The notes under the pieces: generated by a model
Told to the model about the DNA's origin: nothing
Databases searched by the model: none
Seen by the model: the letters and a program-made list of their open reading frames with translations, nothing else
Translations under genes and position numbers: made by a program
Assembly: GCA_025923075.1 (NCBI GenBank)
Contig: JAICGN010000001.1
Span: forward strand, 51,607-115,606
DNA from: Chitinophagaceae bacterium
GTDB lineage: Bacteria; Bacteroidota; Bacteroidia; Chitinophagales; Chitinophagaceae
Reading direction: 5' to 3'
DNA: 64,000 bases
Part shown: positions 51,428-60,518 of the stretch, piece after piece
Layout: each line of letters begins with the position of its first letter
Numbering within the stretch: the first letter of the stretch is position 1

Positions 51428-51982
51428 TTATTTATCCAGTTGCTCCCTGCAAAATTCGTTGAATTCTTTTTCGCTGATATCTTCATCGGAATTCAGAATT
51501 ATATGCTGGAAAAGCTTGTTGTTTTTAAAGTCAATTGTAAGCAGGCCATCTTTTAATATCACATTATTCACTTCATCCCAACTCAGTTCTTTTTGCAGAA
51601 TATATGGAACAACTATTGTGTTATTCGTGACATGCACCACCAATTTTTTGTGTGCAATAAAATCAAGTAAAATAAATAACAATAACATGATGCTAAGCCA
51701 CCAAAATCCTTCTTTCACCCAAACCACCGCGCAAATACCAAAAATTGATCTGTGCCAGAAATCCGGTAACGGCTTTCTTGACATCCATTCCATGATCGTA
51801 AAGCAAGTATACACACCGGTGATCAGTATTGCAAAAAGAAGAATAACGTTCCTTACAGTTCTTATTTCACTATGGATGAGGAGAAAAACAAAACCAAGTA
51901 AGTTGAATAAGACGAGCAGCTGGCTGATAAGCCTGTAATTTTTTGTTTTTTCATTTTTTAGGATGAAGGAGTATTTCTTCAT
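51428..51982 (-). CDS. Membrane protein of unknown function
   Basis: 184 residues. There are four hydrophobic segments: LISQLLVLFNLLGFVFLLIH, NVILLFAILITGVYTCFTIM, SIFGICAVVWVKEGFW and WLSIMLLLFILLDFIA. A soluble C-terminal half (LVVHVTNNTIVVPYILQKEL to the end) resembles a small PH-like domain. Such YcxB/bPH-like membrane proteins are uncharacterised. Immediate neighbours give no clue. Confidence 0.65.
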   Translation of the reverse strand: MKKYSFILKNEKTKNYRLISQLLVLFNLLGFVFLLIHSEIRTVRNVILLFAILITGVYTCFTIMEWMSRKPLPDFWHRSIFGICAVVWVKEGFWWLSIMLLLFILLDFIAHKKLVVHVTNNTIVVPYILQKELSWDEVNNVILKDGLLTIDFKNNKLFQHIILNSDEDISEKEFNEFCREQLDK

Positions 51983-52159
51983 TGCTGCATGGAATTACCG
52001 GAAGTAAATAGTGCGCCCCTTCGACAAACTACCCGATTAAATCCGGACAACGCAATTGCTCAATATTGAAAAGAACGATGAACGGAATCCCAGTGAATCG
52101 GAATAAACTGTCGCAACGGAAGCGAAATAGAATTTAAAGAGCCTGTGACATAAAAAATA

Positions 52160-53203
52160 TTAACTGTTACTGGCCACGAGCAAATTACAAAGCTTAAAAA
52201 GTATCCGGGAACTTACATTGCTGTCCCAGTCGTTTTCGCCAACACCGGTTTCATTCAGGTCAAAACCAATTAATTTCTTTCCACTTTTTATTAGCTTGTT
52301 GAAAATATAAAAGACCTGTTCTGTTTCCATTCCGCCTTGTACCGGCGTGCCTGAATTGGGACAAAGTTTTGGATCGAGCCCATCCACATCAAAGCTGATA
52401 TAAACTTTATCGGGCAGCTTACTTATAATTTCATCAGCTACCTGCTTCCACGTCTGACCTTCGTACACTCTTTCTTTTAATTCGCGATCGAAATAAGGAA
52501 TGACTTTATAATTGCTGTTGAAAATATATTCCCATTCAGCTTCGCTGTAATCCCGAACACCTACCTGTACCAGTCTTTCTATCTCGGGAAGTTCACTTAA
52601 TGCATTGTACATAATGCTTGCATGCGAATACACAAATCCCATATAGGCTTTCCGGAGATCACAATGTGCATCTATCTGCAAAATTCCAAAACTGCCATGT
52701 TTCTCTGCGATCGCCTTCATAAATCCAAGCGGCACACTATGATCACCACCAAGCAAACCCACCAGTTTATTCCTGTCAAGTAAAAGTTTTGCCTGATCAT
52801 AAACCCACTTGTTCAAAAAAACACTTCCTTCATTTACATCCCTCAACGTTTTTGTCATGAACTGATGAGTTTCCACAGCATCGCCTTTCGAGATATAGTC
52901 GATATAGAGCTCTGCTTCTTTACGGAGGTAATCGCTTTTCAATAAAATCTTGCGGTCAATGCCTTTCATAAAAAAGCCCTGCTTCCATCCTTCAGGCACA
53001 TCGGGATCGTAAAGATCAACTTGCAGACTGGCCGAAAAAACATGCTCTGGTGCACGGGCTGTGCCGGCGCCGTAACTTACAGTTACTTCCCATGGCACTG
53101 GCAAGATCACCAGTCGCGCCTCATCTTCGGTAAAGGGCAGTCCGAAAATATTGTTGTGCGGATTGCTTACGCTGTTGGGGTCAAATTTTGAGAGATCATT
53201 CAT
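52160..53203 (-). CDS. Agmatinase/arginase-family ureohydrolase
   Basis: 347 residues. The manganese ligands of the family are complete: GLLGGDHSVPLGFM, ILQIDAHCDLRKAYMGF and VYISFDVDGLDPKLCPNSGT. The motif GFDLNETGVGENDWDSNVSS replaces the usual C-terminal DxxE pattern. Members hydrolyse agmatine, arginine or formimidoglutamate; sequence alone does not fix the substrate, and no polyamine gene is next to it. Confidence 0.9.
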   Translation of the reverse strand: MNDLSKFDPNSVSNPHNNIFGLPFTEDEARLVILPVPWEVTVSYGAGTARAPEHVFSASLQVDLYDPDVPEGWKQGFFMKGIDRKILLKSDYLRKEAELYIDYISKGDAVETHQFMTKTLRDVNEGSVFLNKWVYDQAKLLLDRNKLVGLLGGDHSVPLGFMKAIAEKHGSFGILQIDAHCDLRKAYMGFVYSHASIMYNALSELPEIERLVQVGVRDYSEAEWEYIFNSNYKVIPYFDRELKERVYEGQTWKQVADEIISKLPDKVYISFDVDGLDPKLCPNSGTPVQGGMETEQVFYIFNKLIKSGKKLIGFDLNETGVGENDWDSNVSSRILFKLCNLLVASNS

Positions 53204-53391
53204 GACAGAGTTTCAAAAGGCGTGCAAGGTAAGGAGAAGTTCTTTAAAAAAATAGGCAATTGGCAATAACTAACCGGCAAGTCAGTCGATTTTAAGGTCA
53301 TTTGCCTATTGTCAATTGTGTGCTGCCGATTGTCAATGGACAAACTGATTTTTCTCAACCAACTTCCTGTCTGTCCGAAAGGTTTTTGATC

Positions 53392-53399
53392 TATCTTTG
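53392..53399 (+). promoter_or_regulatory. -7 promoter box (TATCTTTG) of the ccm genes
   Basis: Exact TAnnTTTG match ending 17 bases before the ccmE ATG at 53417. Confidence 0.5.
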
Positions 53400-53416
53400 C
53401 GGAGCAAAATCGAATC

Positions 53417-53842
53417 ATGAAAAAAACGCATATTATACTACTTGTTTTGATCATCGGCGCCATTGCAGCCTTGATTAGTTTAATGCCAAAGGGTGGAGCC
53501 GAAATGCTCAGCAGCTATGAAACGATTGCCGGTGCAAGGGAAAAAAGCGGGAAGTTTGTTCATGTGGTCGCAAAGCTTGATAAAACGGAGCCGGTCGATT
53601 ATGACGCAATAAAAAATCCTAATTATTTAAGCTTTACTGCTGTCGATTCCACCGGGGGAAAAATGAAAGTCGTTTACAGCAATGCAAAACCTGATAACTT
53701 TGAACATAGTGAAAGACTGGTGATGAAAGGAAAAATGAATGGTGAAGTTTTTGAATGTAATGAAATATTAATGAAGTGTCCATCCAAATACACTGATGAC
53801 CCGACCCGCATCCAGGAAAGTATGAAAAAAAACACTAATTAA
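53417..53842 (+). CDS. ccmE: Cytochrome c maturation protein CcmE, CxxxY type
   Basis: 141 residues. An N-terminal anchor (THIILLVLIIGAIAALISLM) is followed by an OB-fold (GKFVHVVAKL, YLSFTAVDSTGGKMKVVY, LVMKGKMNGEVFECNEILMK). The heme-binding segment reads C121-PSK-Y125 instead of the HxxxY of enterobacterial CcmE. This is the cysteine variant known from some deltaproteobacteria and archaea. It would carry heme from the inner membrane to the CcmF lyase, whose gene starts five bases downstream. Confidence 0.88.
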   Translation: MKKTHIILLVLIIGAIAALISLMPKGGAEMLSSYETIAGAREKSGKFVHVVAKLDKTEPVDYDAIKNPNYLSFTAVDSTGGKMKVVYSNAKPDNFEHSERLVMKGKMNGEVFECNEILMKCPSKYTDDPTRIQESMKKNTN

Positions 53843-53847
53843 TTTCA

Positions 53848-56397
53848 ATGGACTATATAGGTGAACACCTTCTGCCGGGTAAAATCGGTCATTTATTCAT
53901 TATTCTCTCATTTGTTGCTTCAATCATTGCTACTGTCTCTTATTTTATTTCTGCGAGGTCAATAGATCCTGTCAATGCTGAAAGCTGGAAAAAACTTGGA
54001 AGGATCGCTTTTTTTGTTGACGTCATCTCCATAGTTGGAATATTTATCCTTCTCTATTCACTTATTGCAAATCATCGTTACGAATACCAATACGTTTACA
54101 AGAACTCGGGCAATGATCTTGAGCCAAAATACATTTTAAGTTCATTGTGGAGTGCATCCGAAGGGAGTTTCATACTCTGGACCTTGTGGCATGCGATATT
54201 AGGGGTTGTATTGATATTGACTTCAAAAAAATGGGAAGCCCCCGTAATGGCAGTACTTTCATTCGCCCAGGTCTGTCTCGCTACAATGATGCTTGGGATT
54301 TTCTTTTTCGGAACAAAAGTCGGGGCGAATCCTTTTGCCCTGTTCCGGGAACAAATGCCTGACCTACCTGTTTTCCAGTTTGCCGATTATGCTACAAGAA
54401 TTAAGGATGGCAATGGATTGAATATGTTATTGCAGAATTACTGGATGGTAATTCATCCGCCGGTGTTATTTCTTGGATTCGCCAGCACGGTGATTCCGTT
54501 TGGCTTTGCAATCGGCGGATTGATAACAAAAAAATATGGCGAATGGGTAAAGCCCGCATTACCGTGGGCATTATTTTCAGCCTGTGTGCTTGGTGTTGGG
54601 ATCATGATGGGTGGAGCCTGGGCTTATGAGTCGTTGAGTTTTGGGGGTTATTGGGCATGGGACCCTGTTGAAAATGCATCATTGGTTCCCTGGCTTACAT
54701 TGATAGCCGGTATCCATACACTACTTATTTATAAGAGCACGGGTCGTTCATTACAAACCTCATTCTTTTTAATTGCACTCACATTTATTCTGATCCTTTA
54801 TTCTACGTTTCTTACACGCAGTGGTATCCTTGGCGAAACTTCTGTGCATTCCTTTGCAGATCTTGGAATGAATGCACAATTGTATTTATTCTTATATGTT
54901 TTTTTCTGGCTGCCATCAATCGTATCATCAAATGGACGCAATAAAAAATTGTTGGCGCTCAGCACTTCCATTTTACTCCTTTTGCTGGCGGGTTTTGTAC
55001 ACCCAATATTTGCGCTTGTTTCTCCTATAGCTGCATTGGTATTGTTTTTAGTCAACATGAATAGACTTATTCCTGCCGTAAAAAAAGAAGAAGCGGCGTC
55101 ATCAAGAGAGTTCTGGATGTTTATCGGTTCACTGGTTATTTTATTTTCTGCAATTCTGATCATAGCACAAACCTCTCTGCCTGTTTACAATAAGATTTTT
55201 AATAAGACCGTGGCACCGCCCCAGGACGTTGAGTTTTCATATAACCGCATCCAGATCTTTATTGCGATCATCATTGGATTACTAACTGCGGTTGGTCAAT
55301 ACCTAAAATATAAAGAAACAGACTCAAGATATTTTTTCAAAAAAATTACAATTCCTTTTGCAGTGAGTGCTATTGCCGCCGGTTTTATCCTATATTTCGG
55401 CGATATTAATTATGATAAATATGGGCTTGGCTTTCTGATTTTTATATGGACAGCGATCGCCTGCAGTGTGTTTGCGATCATTGCCAACTTATCCTATATC
55501 TGGATTGGGATCAAAGGCAATCTGAAACTTAGCGGCCCTTCTATTGCACATTTTGGTTTTGCGTTAATGTTGCTTGGCATACTTATCTCATCCTCAAAAA
55601 AAGAAATACTTTCTTATAATACCAGCGGCATATCCGTAAATTTTGGTGAGCAAAGTAAAGAGAAGACCGGTGAAAATATGACGTTGCCGAAAGGATTAAA
55701 AATGGATATGGGTAAATATTGGGTTACTTATGCCGGGGATTCTTCGCATCCAAAAAAATCACAGAAATACTTCAGGATTCATTTTACTGATAAAGAAAAA
55801 CAGGAAGACTTTACCCTTAAGCCAAATGCTTTTATTGATTATAAAGGAAATGAAGGATTAAGCGCCAATCCCGATGCAAGACATTATTGGAACTATGATG
55901 TGTTTGCATACATTACCGCATTAGCTGATCCGGAAAAAAATAAAGACACTGCTTCTTTTAAAAATTATATTGTGCAGCCAGGCGATACTATTTTTTATTC
56001 AAATGGGTTTATGACCCTTGATTCCGTATTGGTGAATCCGCTAAACCCAAGAGTTGTTTTTCTTCCGGGCGACACCGCGATCGTTGCAAAACTCACAGTG
56101 AATACGATGGACGGAAAAAGCCTTCTTGCCTGGCCCTATTTTTATTTGCGTGGAAACCAGTTAGACTTTGTTCCTGATACCTTAGTGGTACAGGGACTAA
56201 CTGTTCAATTGCAAAAATTAGTAGACAAGAAATTCGAAATAGGAGTGAAGGAATCAAAAACGATCCAGGATTTTTTGACGCTGAAAGTTTACAAATTTCC
56301 ATTTATAAACCTGCTTTGGGCCGGCGTTATTATCATGGCACTTGGCATTATAATAAGCATGGTGAGGCGGATACAAATGAATAAAATTTCAGCCTGA
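53848..56397 (+). CDS. ccmF: Heme lyase CcmF / CcsA-type cytochrome c assembly protein
   Basis: 849 residues, many membrane spans. The tryptophan-rich WWD region is SFGGYWAWDPVENASLVPWL (about 270-290). Flanking histidines are in NYWMVIHPPVLFLGFAST and ETSVHSFADLGMN. The C-terminal soluble part (about 590-820) lies between spans, as in CcmF. It ligates heme to apocytochrome c. It follows ccmE by five bases; no ccmABCD or ccmH genes are in the window. Confidence 0.92.
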   Translation: MDYIGEHLLPGKIGHLFIILSFVASIIATVSYFISARSIDPVNAESWKKLGRIAFFVDVISIVGIFILLYSLIANHRYEYQYVYKNSGNDLEPKYILSSLWSASEGSFILWTLWHAILGVVLILTSKKWEAPVMAVLSFAQVCLATMMLGIFFFGTKVGANPFALFREQMPDLPVFQFADYATRIKDGNGLNMLLQNYWMVIHPPVLFLGFASTVIPFGFAIGGLITKKYGEWVKPALPWALFSACVLGVGIMMGGAWAYESLSFGGYWAWDPVENASLVPWLTLIAGIHTLLIYKSTGRSLQTSFFLIALTFILILYSTFLTRSGILGETSVHSFADLGMNAQLYLFLYVFFWLPSIVSSNGRNKKLLALSTSILLLLLAGFVHPIFALVSPIAALVLFLVNMNRLIPAVKKEEAASSREFWMFIGSLVILFSAILIIAQTSLPVYNKIFNKTVAPPQDVEFSYNRIQIFIAIIIGLLTAVGQYLKYKETDSRYFFKKITIPFAVSAIAAGFILYFGDINYDKYGLGFLIFIWTAIACSVFAIIANLSYIWIGIKGNLKLSGPSIAHFGFALMLLGILISSSKKEILSYNTSGISVNFGEQSKEKTGENMTLPKGLKMDMGKYWVTYAGDSSHPKKSQKYFRIHFTDKEKQEDFTLKPNAFIDYKGNEGLSANPDARHYWNYDVFAYITALADPEKNKDTASFKNYIVQPGDTIFYSNGFMTLDSVLVNPLNPRVVFLPGDTAIVAKLTVNTMDGKSLLAWPYFYLRGNQLDFVPDTLVVQGLTVQLQKLVDKKFEIGVKESKTIQDFLTLKVYKFPFINLLWAGVIIMALGIIISMVRRIQMNKISA

Positions 56398-56468
56398 CGC
56401 TCAATCTTTTAACTTTCTCATACAGCATTCGCCGTAAAATCATTGTCATAATATTGTATTTTAGATTG

Positions 56469-57167
56469 ATGAAAATTCATTGCAAAACCTTTTTAGGGTT
56501 ACTTCTGGCTGTCGTTTTTGCCAAAGGCAATGCTTTTTCACAAACGGATACTTTAATTGGCCCGCGGTCATTAGCTCCGCAAATCGACACAAGAAAATGG
56601 GGGCCTAATGATACAATTATTACCAGCGCGATTTATTACCACAACGAATGGATGCCGTATAAAGAATTAGAAATGGCATGGGTTTCCAACATGAGTGCAA
56701 AGAAGCTTGCAAAGTATATTGAAGAATGGACAAGGCTTCGGAATGCCGTGTATGTCACCTATCCATATGCACGCACAGCTGGCGTTTTAATGAATGACAT
56801 TAATTCCCGTATTAGTCAAATGAAGGCAAAGAAAGACAAAAAGACTTATATAAAAACCAGAGAAAAAGAATTGAAAGATCAGTTTGCTGATCCGCTTTCG
56901 AATCTTTCTGTTTACCAGGGAAAAGTTTTGATGAAACTCATCAATCGTCAAACTGGCAACAACTGCTACGAAATAGTAAAAGAATACCGCGGAGGGGTAA
57001 CCGCCCGTGTTTATCAAACTGTCGCTTTTTTCTTTGGCAGCAGCCTGAAACAGGAGTGGGACCCAGCAGATAAAGTCGATCGCCAGATTGAGAATATCGT
57101 CAAGGAAATTGATGCGACCTGGTATAATAATCCTTTCAAACCGGGAGTAAGAACCCCAACCCCCTAA
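56469..57167 (+). CDS. Exported DUF4294 protein
   Basis: 232 residues from ATG 56469 (MKIHCKTFLGLLLAVVFAKG); the frame extends five codons upstream. The DUF4294 pattern is visible: ITSAIYYHNEWMPYKELEMA, YIEEWTRLRNAVYVTYPYAR, LKDQFADPLSNLSVYQGKVL, MKLINRQTGNNCYEIVKEYR and FFFGSSLKQEWDPADK. These proteins are conserved in Bacteroidota without known function. The last codons (RTPTP) and the stop come from palindromic element copy 6. Confidence 0.85.
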   Translation: MKIHCKTFLGLLLAVVFAKGNAFSQTDTLIGPRSLAPQIDTRKWGPNDTIITSAIYYHNEWMPYKELEMAWVSNMSAKKLAKYIEEWTRLRNAVYVTYPYARTAGVLMNDINSRISQMKAKKDKKTYIKTREKELKDQFADPLSNLSVYQGKVLMKLINRQTGNNCYEIVKEYRGGVTARVYQTVAFFFGSSLKQEWDPADKVDRQIENIVKEIDATWYNNPFKPGVRTPTP

Positions 57168-57174
57168 AGCGGCT
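57153..57174 (+). repeat. Palindromic element copy 6, over the end of the DUF4294 gene
   Basis: CCCCAACCCCCTAAAGCGGC. It supplies the last codons and the TAA stop at 57165-57167. The extra C arm points into the gene. Copy 7 faces it across about 107 bases. Confidence 0.75.
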
Positions 57175-57248
57175 TAAATAATCATTCGTTTTAAAAAGCT
57201 TTTCCTTTTATTTATCTTTCAAAAAATTTTTGATTTAAAATTTTATTA

Positions 57249-58037
57249 ATGACAGATACATCAGTAAAGAATTTTCAAAACTCCCCTTTAGGGGCTGGGG
57301 GTAAACTTGACATACTTGCCATTGGCGTTCATCCTGATGATGTGGAACTTGGTTGTTCTGGCACTATCATTAATGAAATTAAGAATGGAAAAATAGTTGG
57401 AGTACTTGATCTCACCCAGGGAGAACTTGGTTCCCGTGGTACCGTGGAAACACGTTATGAAGAGGCGGCAAAAGCGGCAATGATTATGGGTGTTGCTGTA
57501 AGAGAAAATTTAAAAATGTGTGATGGATTTTTTAAGAATGACCAGGAACATCAACGAAAACTAATTATTGCAATAAGGAAATATCAGCCTGAAATTATTA
57601 TCACTAATTCATTAAGCGATCGGCATCCGGATCATGGTCGGGCTGGAAAGTTAACGGCCGATAGTTGTTTTCTTTCCGGGTTAAAAAAGGTTGCAACAAA
57701 AGATGAACAGGGGACTGACCAGGAACCATGGCGACCCAAATATGTTTTTCATTATATACAGGATCGTTATCATGAACCTGACTTTGTAATTGATATTACT
57801 GATGTGTTTGAACAGCGAATGGAAGCAGTAAAGGCTTATACTACTCAGTTTTATAACCCGGATAATGAAGATGATGGACCGCAAACCTATATTTCTACTG
57901 CTGCATTCCTTGAGAGTGTTGTTGCAAGGGCAAGAGTAATTGGGAAGAAGATCGGGGTACAATATGGTGAAGGCTTCAACTCTGAAAAAACGTTGGGCTT
58001 AAAAAACATGGATTCTTTAATCAGTATTGAGACCTGA
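57249..58037 (+). CDS. bshB1: Bacillithiol biosynthesis deacetylase BshB1
   Basis: 262 residues. The LmbE-type metal motif is GVHPDDVELGCSGTI, followed by GVLDLTQGELGSRGT, SLSDRHPDHGRAGKL and VFHYIQDRYHEPDFVIDITD. It deacetylates GlcNAc-malate to GlcN-malate, the substrate of BshC. Homologues usually begin at KLDILAIG. Here an 18-residue extension, including NSPLGAGG encoded by palindromic element copy 7, precedes it, and the ATG at 57249 is the only good start. Confidence 0.92.
   Translation: MTDTSVKNFQNSPLGAGGKLDILAIGVHPDDVELGCSGTIINEIKNGKIVGVLDLTQGELGSRGTVETRYEEAAKAAMIMGVAVRENLKMCDGFFKNDQEHQRKLIIAIRKYQPEIIITNSLSDRHPDHGRAGKLTADSCFLSGLKKVATKDEQGTDQEPWRPKYVFHYIQDRYHEPDFVIDITDVFEQRMEAVKAYTTQFYNPDNEDDGPQTYISTAAFLESVVARARVIGKKIGVQYGEGFNSEKTLGLKNMDSLISIET
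57282..57302 (+). repeat. Palindromic element copy 7, inside the 5' end of bshB1
   Basis: TCCCCTTTAGGGGCTGGGGG encodes the SPLGAGG residues before the conserved KLDILAIG. The extra G arm faces the gene body. Confidence 0.8.
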
Positions 58038-58103
58038 AACGTTAATTTCTATGACCGTTAATAACTTGCGGACAATTTCAGCCTTTCCTAACGTAAACAA
58101 ACA

Positions 58104-58111
58104 TACCTTTG
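58104..58111 (+). promoter_or_regulatory. -7 promoter box (TACCTTTG) of the desaturase
   Basis: Exact TAnnTTTG match ending 24 bases before the ATG at 58136. It excludes the upstream in-frame ATG at 58109. Confidence 0.5.
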
Positions 58112-58135
58112 CGAGTCTCTAATAAGTTAAGTTTT

Positions 58136-59203
58136 ATGGCATCTCCGAAATTTCACAGCATTTCAAATTCATTTTATTCAGAACTCAAAAGCAGGGTTAG
58201 CGGATATTTTGAAGAAGTAAGAAAATCTCCTACTGGTAATTATCAACTTTTCATAAAAGCTATCATTCTCGTTGTTGCTTTTGTGCTGGTTTATATTCAC
58301 CTTGTTTTCTTTACCCCATCAGTAGTATGGGCATTGTTAGAATGTATTTTATTGGGAGGAATTGTATCAGCAATCGGTTTTAATGTGATGCACGACGGTG
58401 CTCATGGCAGTTTTAGTAAATATAAATGGCTCAATTCAATCGCAGCATTTTCTTTAAATGTGCTTGGTGGCAGCAGTTTTATGTGGAATATGAAGCATAA
58501 TATTATTCATCATTCCTATACCAATGTAGAAGGCGTGGATGACGATATTGAGGCCCAGCCCTGGATGAGGATGAGCGAGTCACAGAAAAAATATTGGGCC
58601 CATAAATACCAGCATTGGTATTTCTGGTTTTTCTACTCTATACTTTATTTAAGCTGGATGTTTATTACCGATTACATGAAATATTTTAAAAGGCGAATTG
58701 GAAAAATGCCGCTTAAGAAAATGCATCTTTCTGATCACCTGGTTTTCTGGGGGTTTAAATTATTTCATTTAGTTCTGTTTATGGGCATCCCGGTTCTAAT
58801 GCTGGGTTTTATGAACTGGCTTGTGGGCTTCCTGGTGTTTACGACTTTCGCGGGTTTCGTATTGAGTATCGTTTTTCAGCTGGCGCATACGGTGGAACAT
58901 ACAGCATTTGTATTGCCTGATGCTGATACAGGAAAGATCGAGGAAGAGTGGGCTATTCACCAGGTTAAGACAACAGCAAACTTTGCCACAAAAAACAAAA
59001 TTGTTACCTGGCTTGTCGGTGGATTGAATTTCCAGGTCGAACATCACTTATTTCCTAAAATTTCTCATATACATTATCCTGCGATAAGTAAAATTGTAAA
59101 GCAGGTTTGCCAGGAATATGGCATTGGTTATATAGAATATCCAAAGGTTAGGTACGCTATTGCTTCTCACGTCAGTTTTCTTAAGCGTATGGGTAGTGCC
59201 TGA
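58136..59203 (+). CDS. Membrane fatty-acid desaturase (acyl-CoA/linoleoyl-CoA desaturase-like)
   Basis: 355 residues from ATG 58136. The three histidine boxes are MHDGAHGSF, MKHNIIHHSYTN and FQVEHHLFPKISHIHY, with the front-end-type Q in QVEHH. Membrane spans flank them (FIKAIILVVAFVLVYIHLVF; ALLECILLGGIVSAIGFNVM). It introduces a double bond into membrane fatty acyl chains, using di-iron and O2. No cytochrome b5 domain is fused. Confidence 0.9.
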   Translation: MASPKFHSISNSFYSELKSRVSGYFEEVRKSPTGNYQLFIKAIILVVAFVLVYIHLVFFTPSVVWALLECILLGGIVSAIGFNVMHDGAHGSFSKYKWLNSIAAFSLNVLGGSSFMWNMKHNIIHHSYTNVEGVDDDIEAQPWMRMSESQKKYWAHKYQHWYFWFFYSILYLSWMFITDYMKYFKRRIGKMPLKKMHLSDHLVFWGFKLFHLVLFMGIPVLMLGFMNWLVGFLVFTTFAGFVLSIVFQLAHTVEHTAFVLPDADTGKIEEEWAIHQVKTTANFATKNKIVTWLVGGLNFQVEHHLFPKISHIHYPAISKIVKQVCQEYGIGYIEYPKVRYAIASHVSFLKRMGSA

Positions 59204-59259
59204 GTTGGTCTCCCGATCCTTTTGGGTAAAACGTTGCCTTAATTAACGAACGTTTCTTA

Positions 59260-59286
59260 TTGTCAAAGCTGCACCCCTTATCTTTG
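59260..59286 (+). promoter_or_regulatory. Promoter of the acyl-CoA dehydrogenase (TTG-N16-TATCTTTG)
   Basis: TATCTTTG at 59279-59286 is a full -7 match, with TTG at 59260-59262. The leader to the ATG at 59306 would be about 16 bases. Confidence 0.55.
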
Positions 59287-59305
59287 CGGCCAAATTTAAT
59301 TTTAC

Positions 59306-60460
59306 ATGCATTTTCAGTTTACAGAGGAGCAATTAATGATTCAGAAGGCTGCAAAAGATTTTGCAGAGAACGAATGTAAGCCCGGCGTTATTGAACGGGA
59401 CGAGAAGCAGCTCTTCCCTAAAGAGCAGGTAATGAAACTCGCCGATCTGGGTTTTTTAGGCATGATGGTGCCGCCTGAGTACGGCGGTGCAGGAATGGAT
59501 ACGGTGAGCTATGTGCTGGCAATGGAAGAAATAAGCAAGTGGGATGCCAGTACAAGTGTCGTCATGAGTGTCAACAATAGTCTTGTTTGTTTTGGTCTTG
59601 AAGCGTATGGCACTCACGAGCAAAAGGAAAAATATCTTACGCCACTTGCACAGGGTAAAAAGAATGGCGAATTATATATAGGAGCATTTATGCTGAGCGA
59701 ACCGGAAGCGGGAAGTGATGCGACTTCACAAAGAACAACCGCAGAAGATAAAGGTGATCATTATTTATTGAATGGAACCAAAAACTGGATCACTAATGGT
59801 GGCACTGCTTCGGTATATTTAGTGATGGCTCAAACAGATCCAACAAAAGCATCCCGTGGAATTAATACATTGATCGTAGAAAGAGACTGGCCCGGAGTTG
59901 TTGTGGCCGCTAAGGAAAATAAATTGGGTATTCGCGGAAGTGATACGCATACAGTAATGTTCAATGATGTAAAAGTTCCAAAAGCAAACAGGATAGGGGA
60001 TGAAGGCTTTGGTTTCAAATTCGCAATGAAGACGCTGGCTGGTGGAAGGATCGGGATTGCCTCACAGGCATTGGGTATTGCAGGTGGTGCTTTTGAATTG
60101 TCAAAGGAGTACTCGAAAACAAGAAAAGCATTTGGAACGGAGATCATGAATCACCAGGCAATTGCGTTTAAGCTGGCAGATATGGCAACAAGAATTGATG
60201 CCGCCCGTTTGCTTTGCTTAAAAGCTGCTTGGGAAAAAGATAGTGGAAAGGATTATGGCGTTAGCAGCAGTATGGCAAAAGTATATGCTTCCGAAACTGC
60301 CATGTGGACCACGGTTGAAGCGGTACAGATCCACGGTGGTTATGGTTTTGTAAAAGAGTATCATGTGGAAAGAATGATGCGGGATGCCAAGATCACACAG
60401 ATCTACGAAGGCACCAGTGAAGTGCAAAGGATCGTAATCAGCAGAAGTATTTTAAGGTAA
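59306..60460 (+). CDS. Acyl-CoA dehydrogenase
   Basis: 384 residues, normal length. FAD/substrate motifs are FMLSEPEAGSDATSQRTTAE, LNGTKNWITNGGTASVYLVM and QIHGGYGFVKEYHVERMMRD. The catalytic glutamate lies in ITQIYEGTSEVQRIVISRSI. It oxidises an acyl-CoA to the 2-enoyl-CoA in beta-oxidation or branched-chain amino acid breakdown; short-chain type is likely from the sequence, but chain length is not certain. It is followed by a hairpin terminator. Confidence 0.93.
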   Translation: MHFQFTEEQLMIQKAAKDFAENECKPGVIERDEKQLFPKEQVMKLADLGFLGMMVPPEYGGAGMDTVSYVLAMEEISKWDASTSVVMSVNNSLVCFGLEAYGTHEQKEKYLTPLAQGKKNGELYIGAFMLSEPEAGSDATSQRTTAEDKGDHYLLNGTKNWITNGGTASVYLVMAQTDPTKASRGINTLIVERDWPGVVVAAKENKLGIRGSDTHTVMFNDVKVPKANRIGDEGFGFKFAMKTLAGGRIGIASQALGIAGGAFELSKEYSKTRKAFGTEIMNHQAIAFKLADMATRIDAARLLCLKAAWEKDSGKDYGVSSSMAKVYASETAMWTTVEAVQIHGGYGFVKEYHVERMMRDAKITQIYEGTSEVQRIVISRSILR

Positions 60461-60518
60461 TGTGCTGAATTGTCCCGGTAGCTTTCACGATACAAATAAA
60501 AATTGTTTCCCTAACTTG

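Noticed and set aside
51342..51938. 198-residue plus-strand ORF opposite the small membrane protein
   Set aside because: The minus-strand frame has clear membrane segments and sensible composition. The plus-strand product is serine/isoleucine-rich without any recognisable motif.
53200..53463. 87-residue minus-strand ORF overlapping the ccmE promoter and start
   Set aside because: Its middle is built of low-complexity repeats (the CAATTGTCAATTG / GGCAATTGGCAATA type) and it covers the ccmE promoter. It looks like chance coding across repeats.
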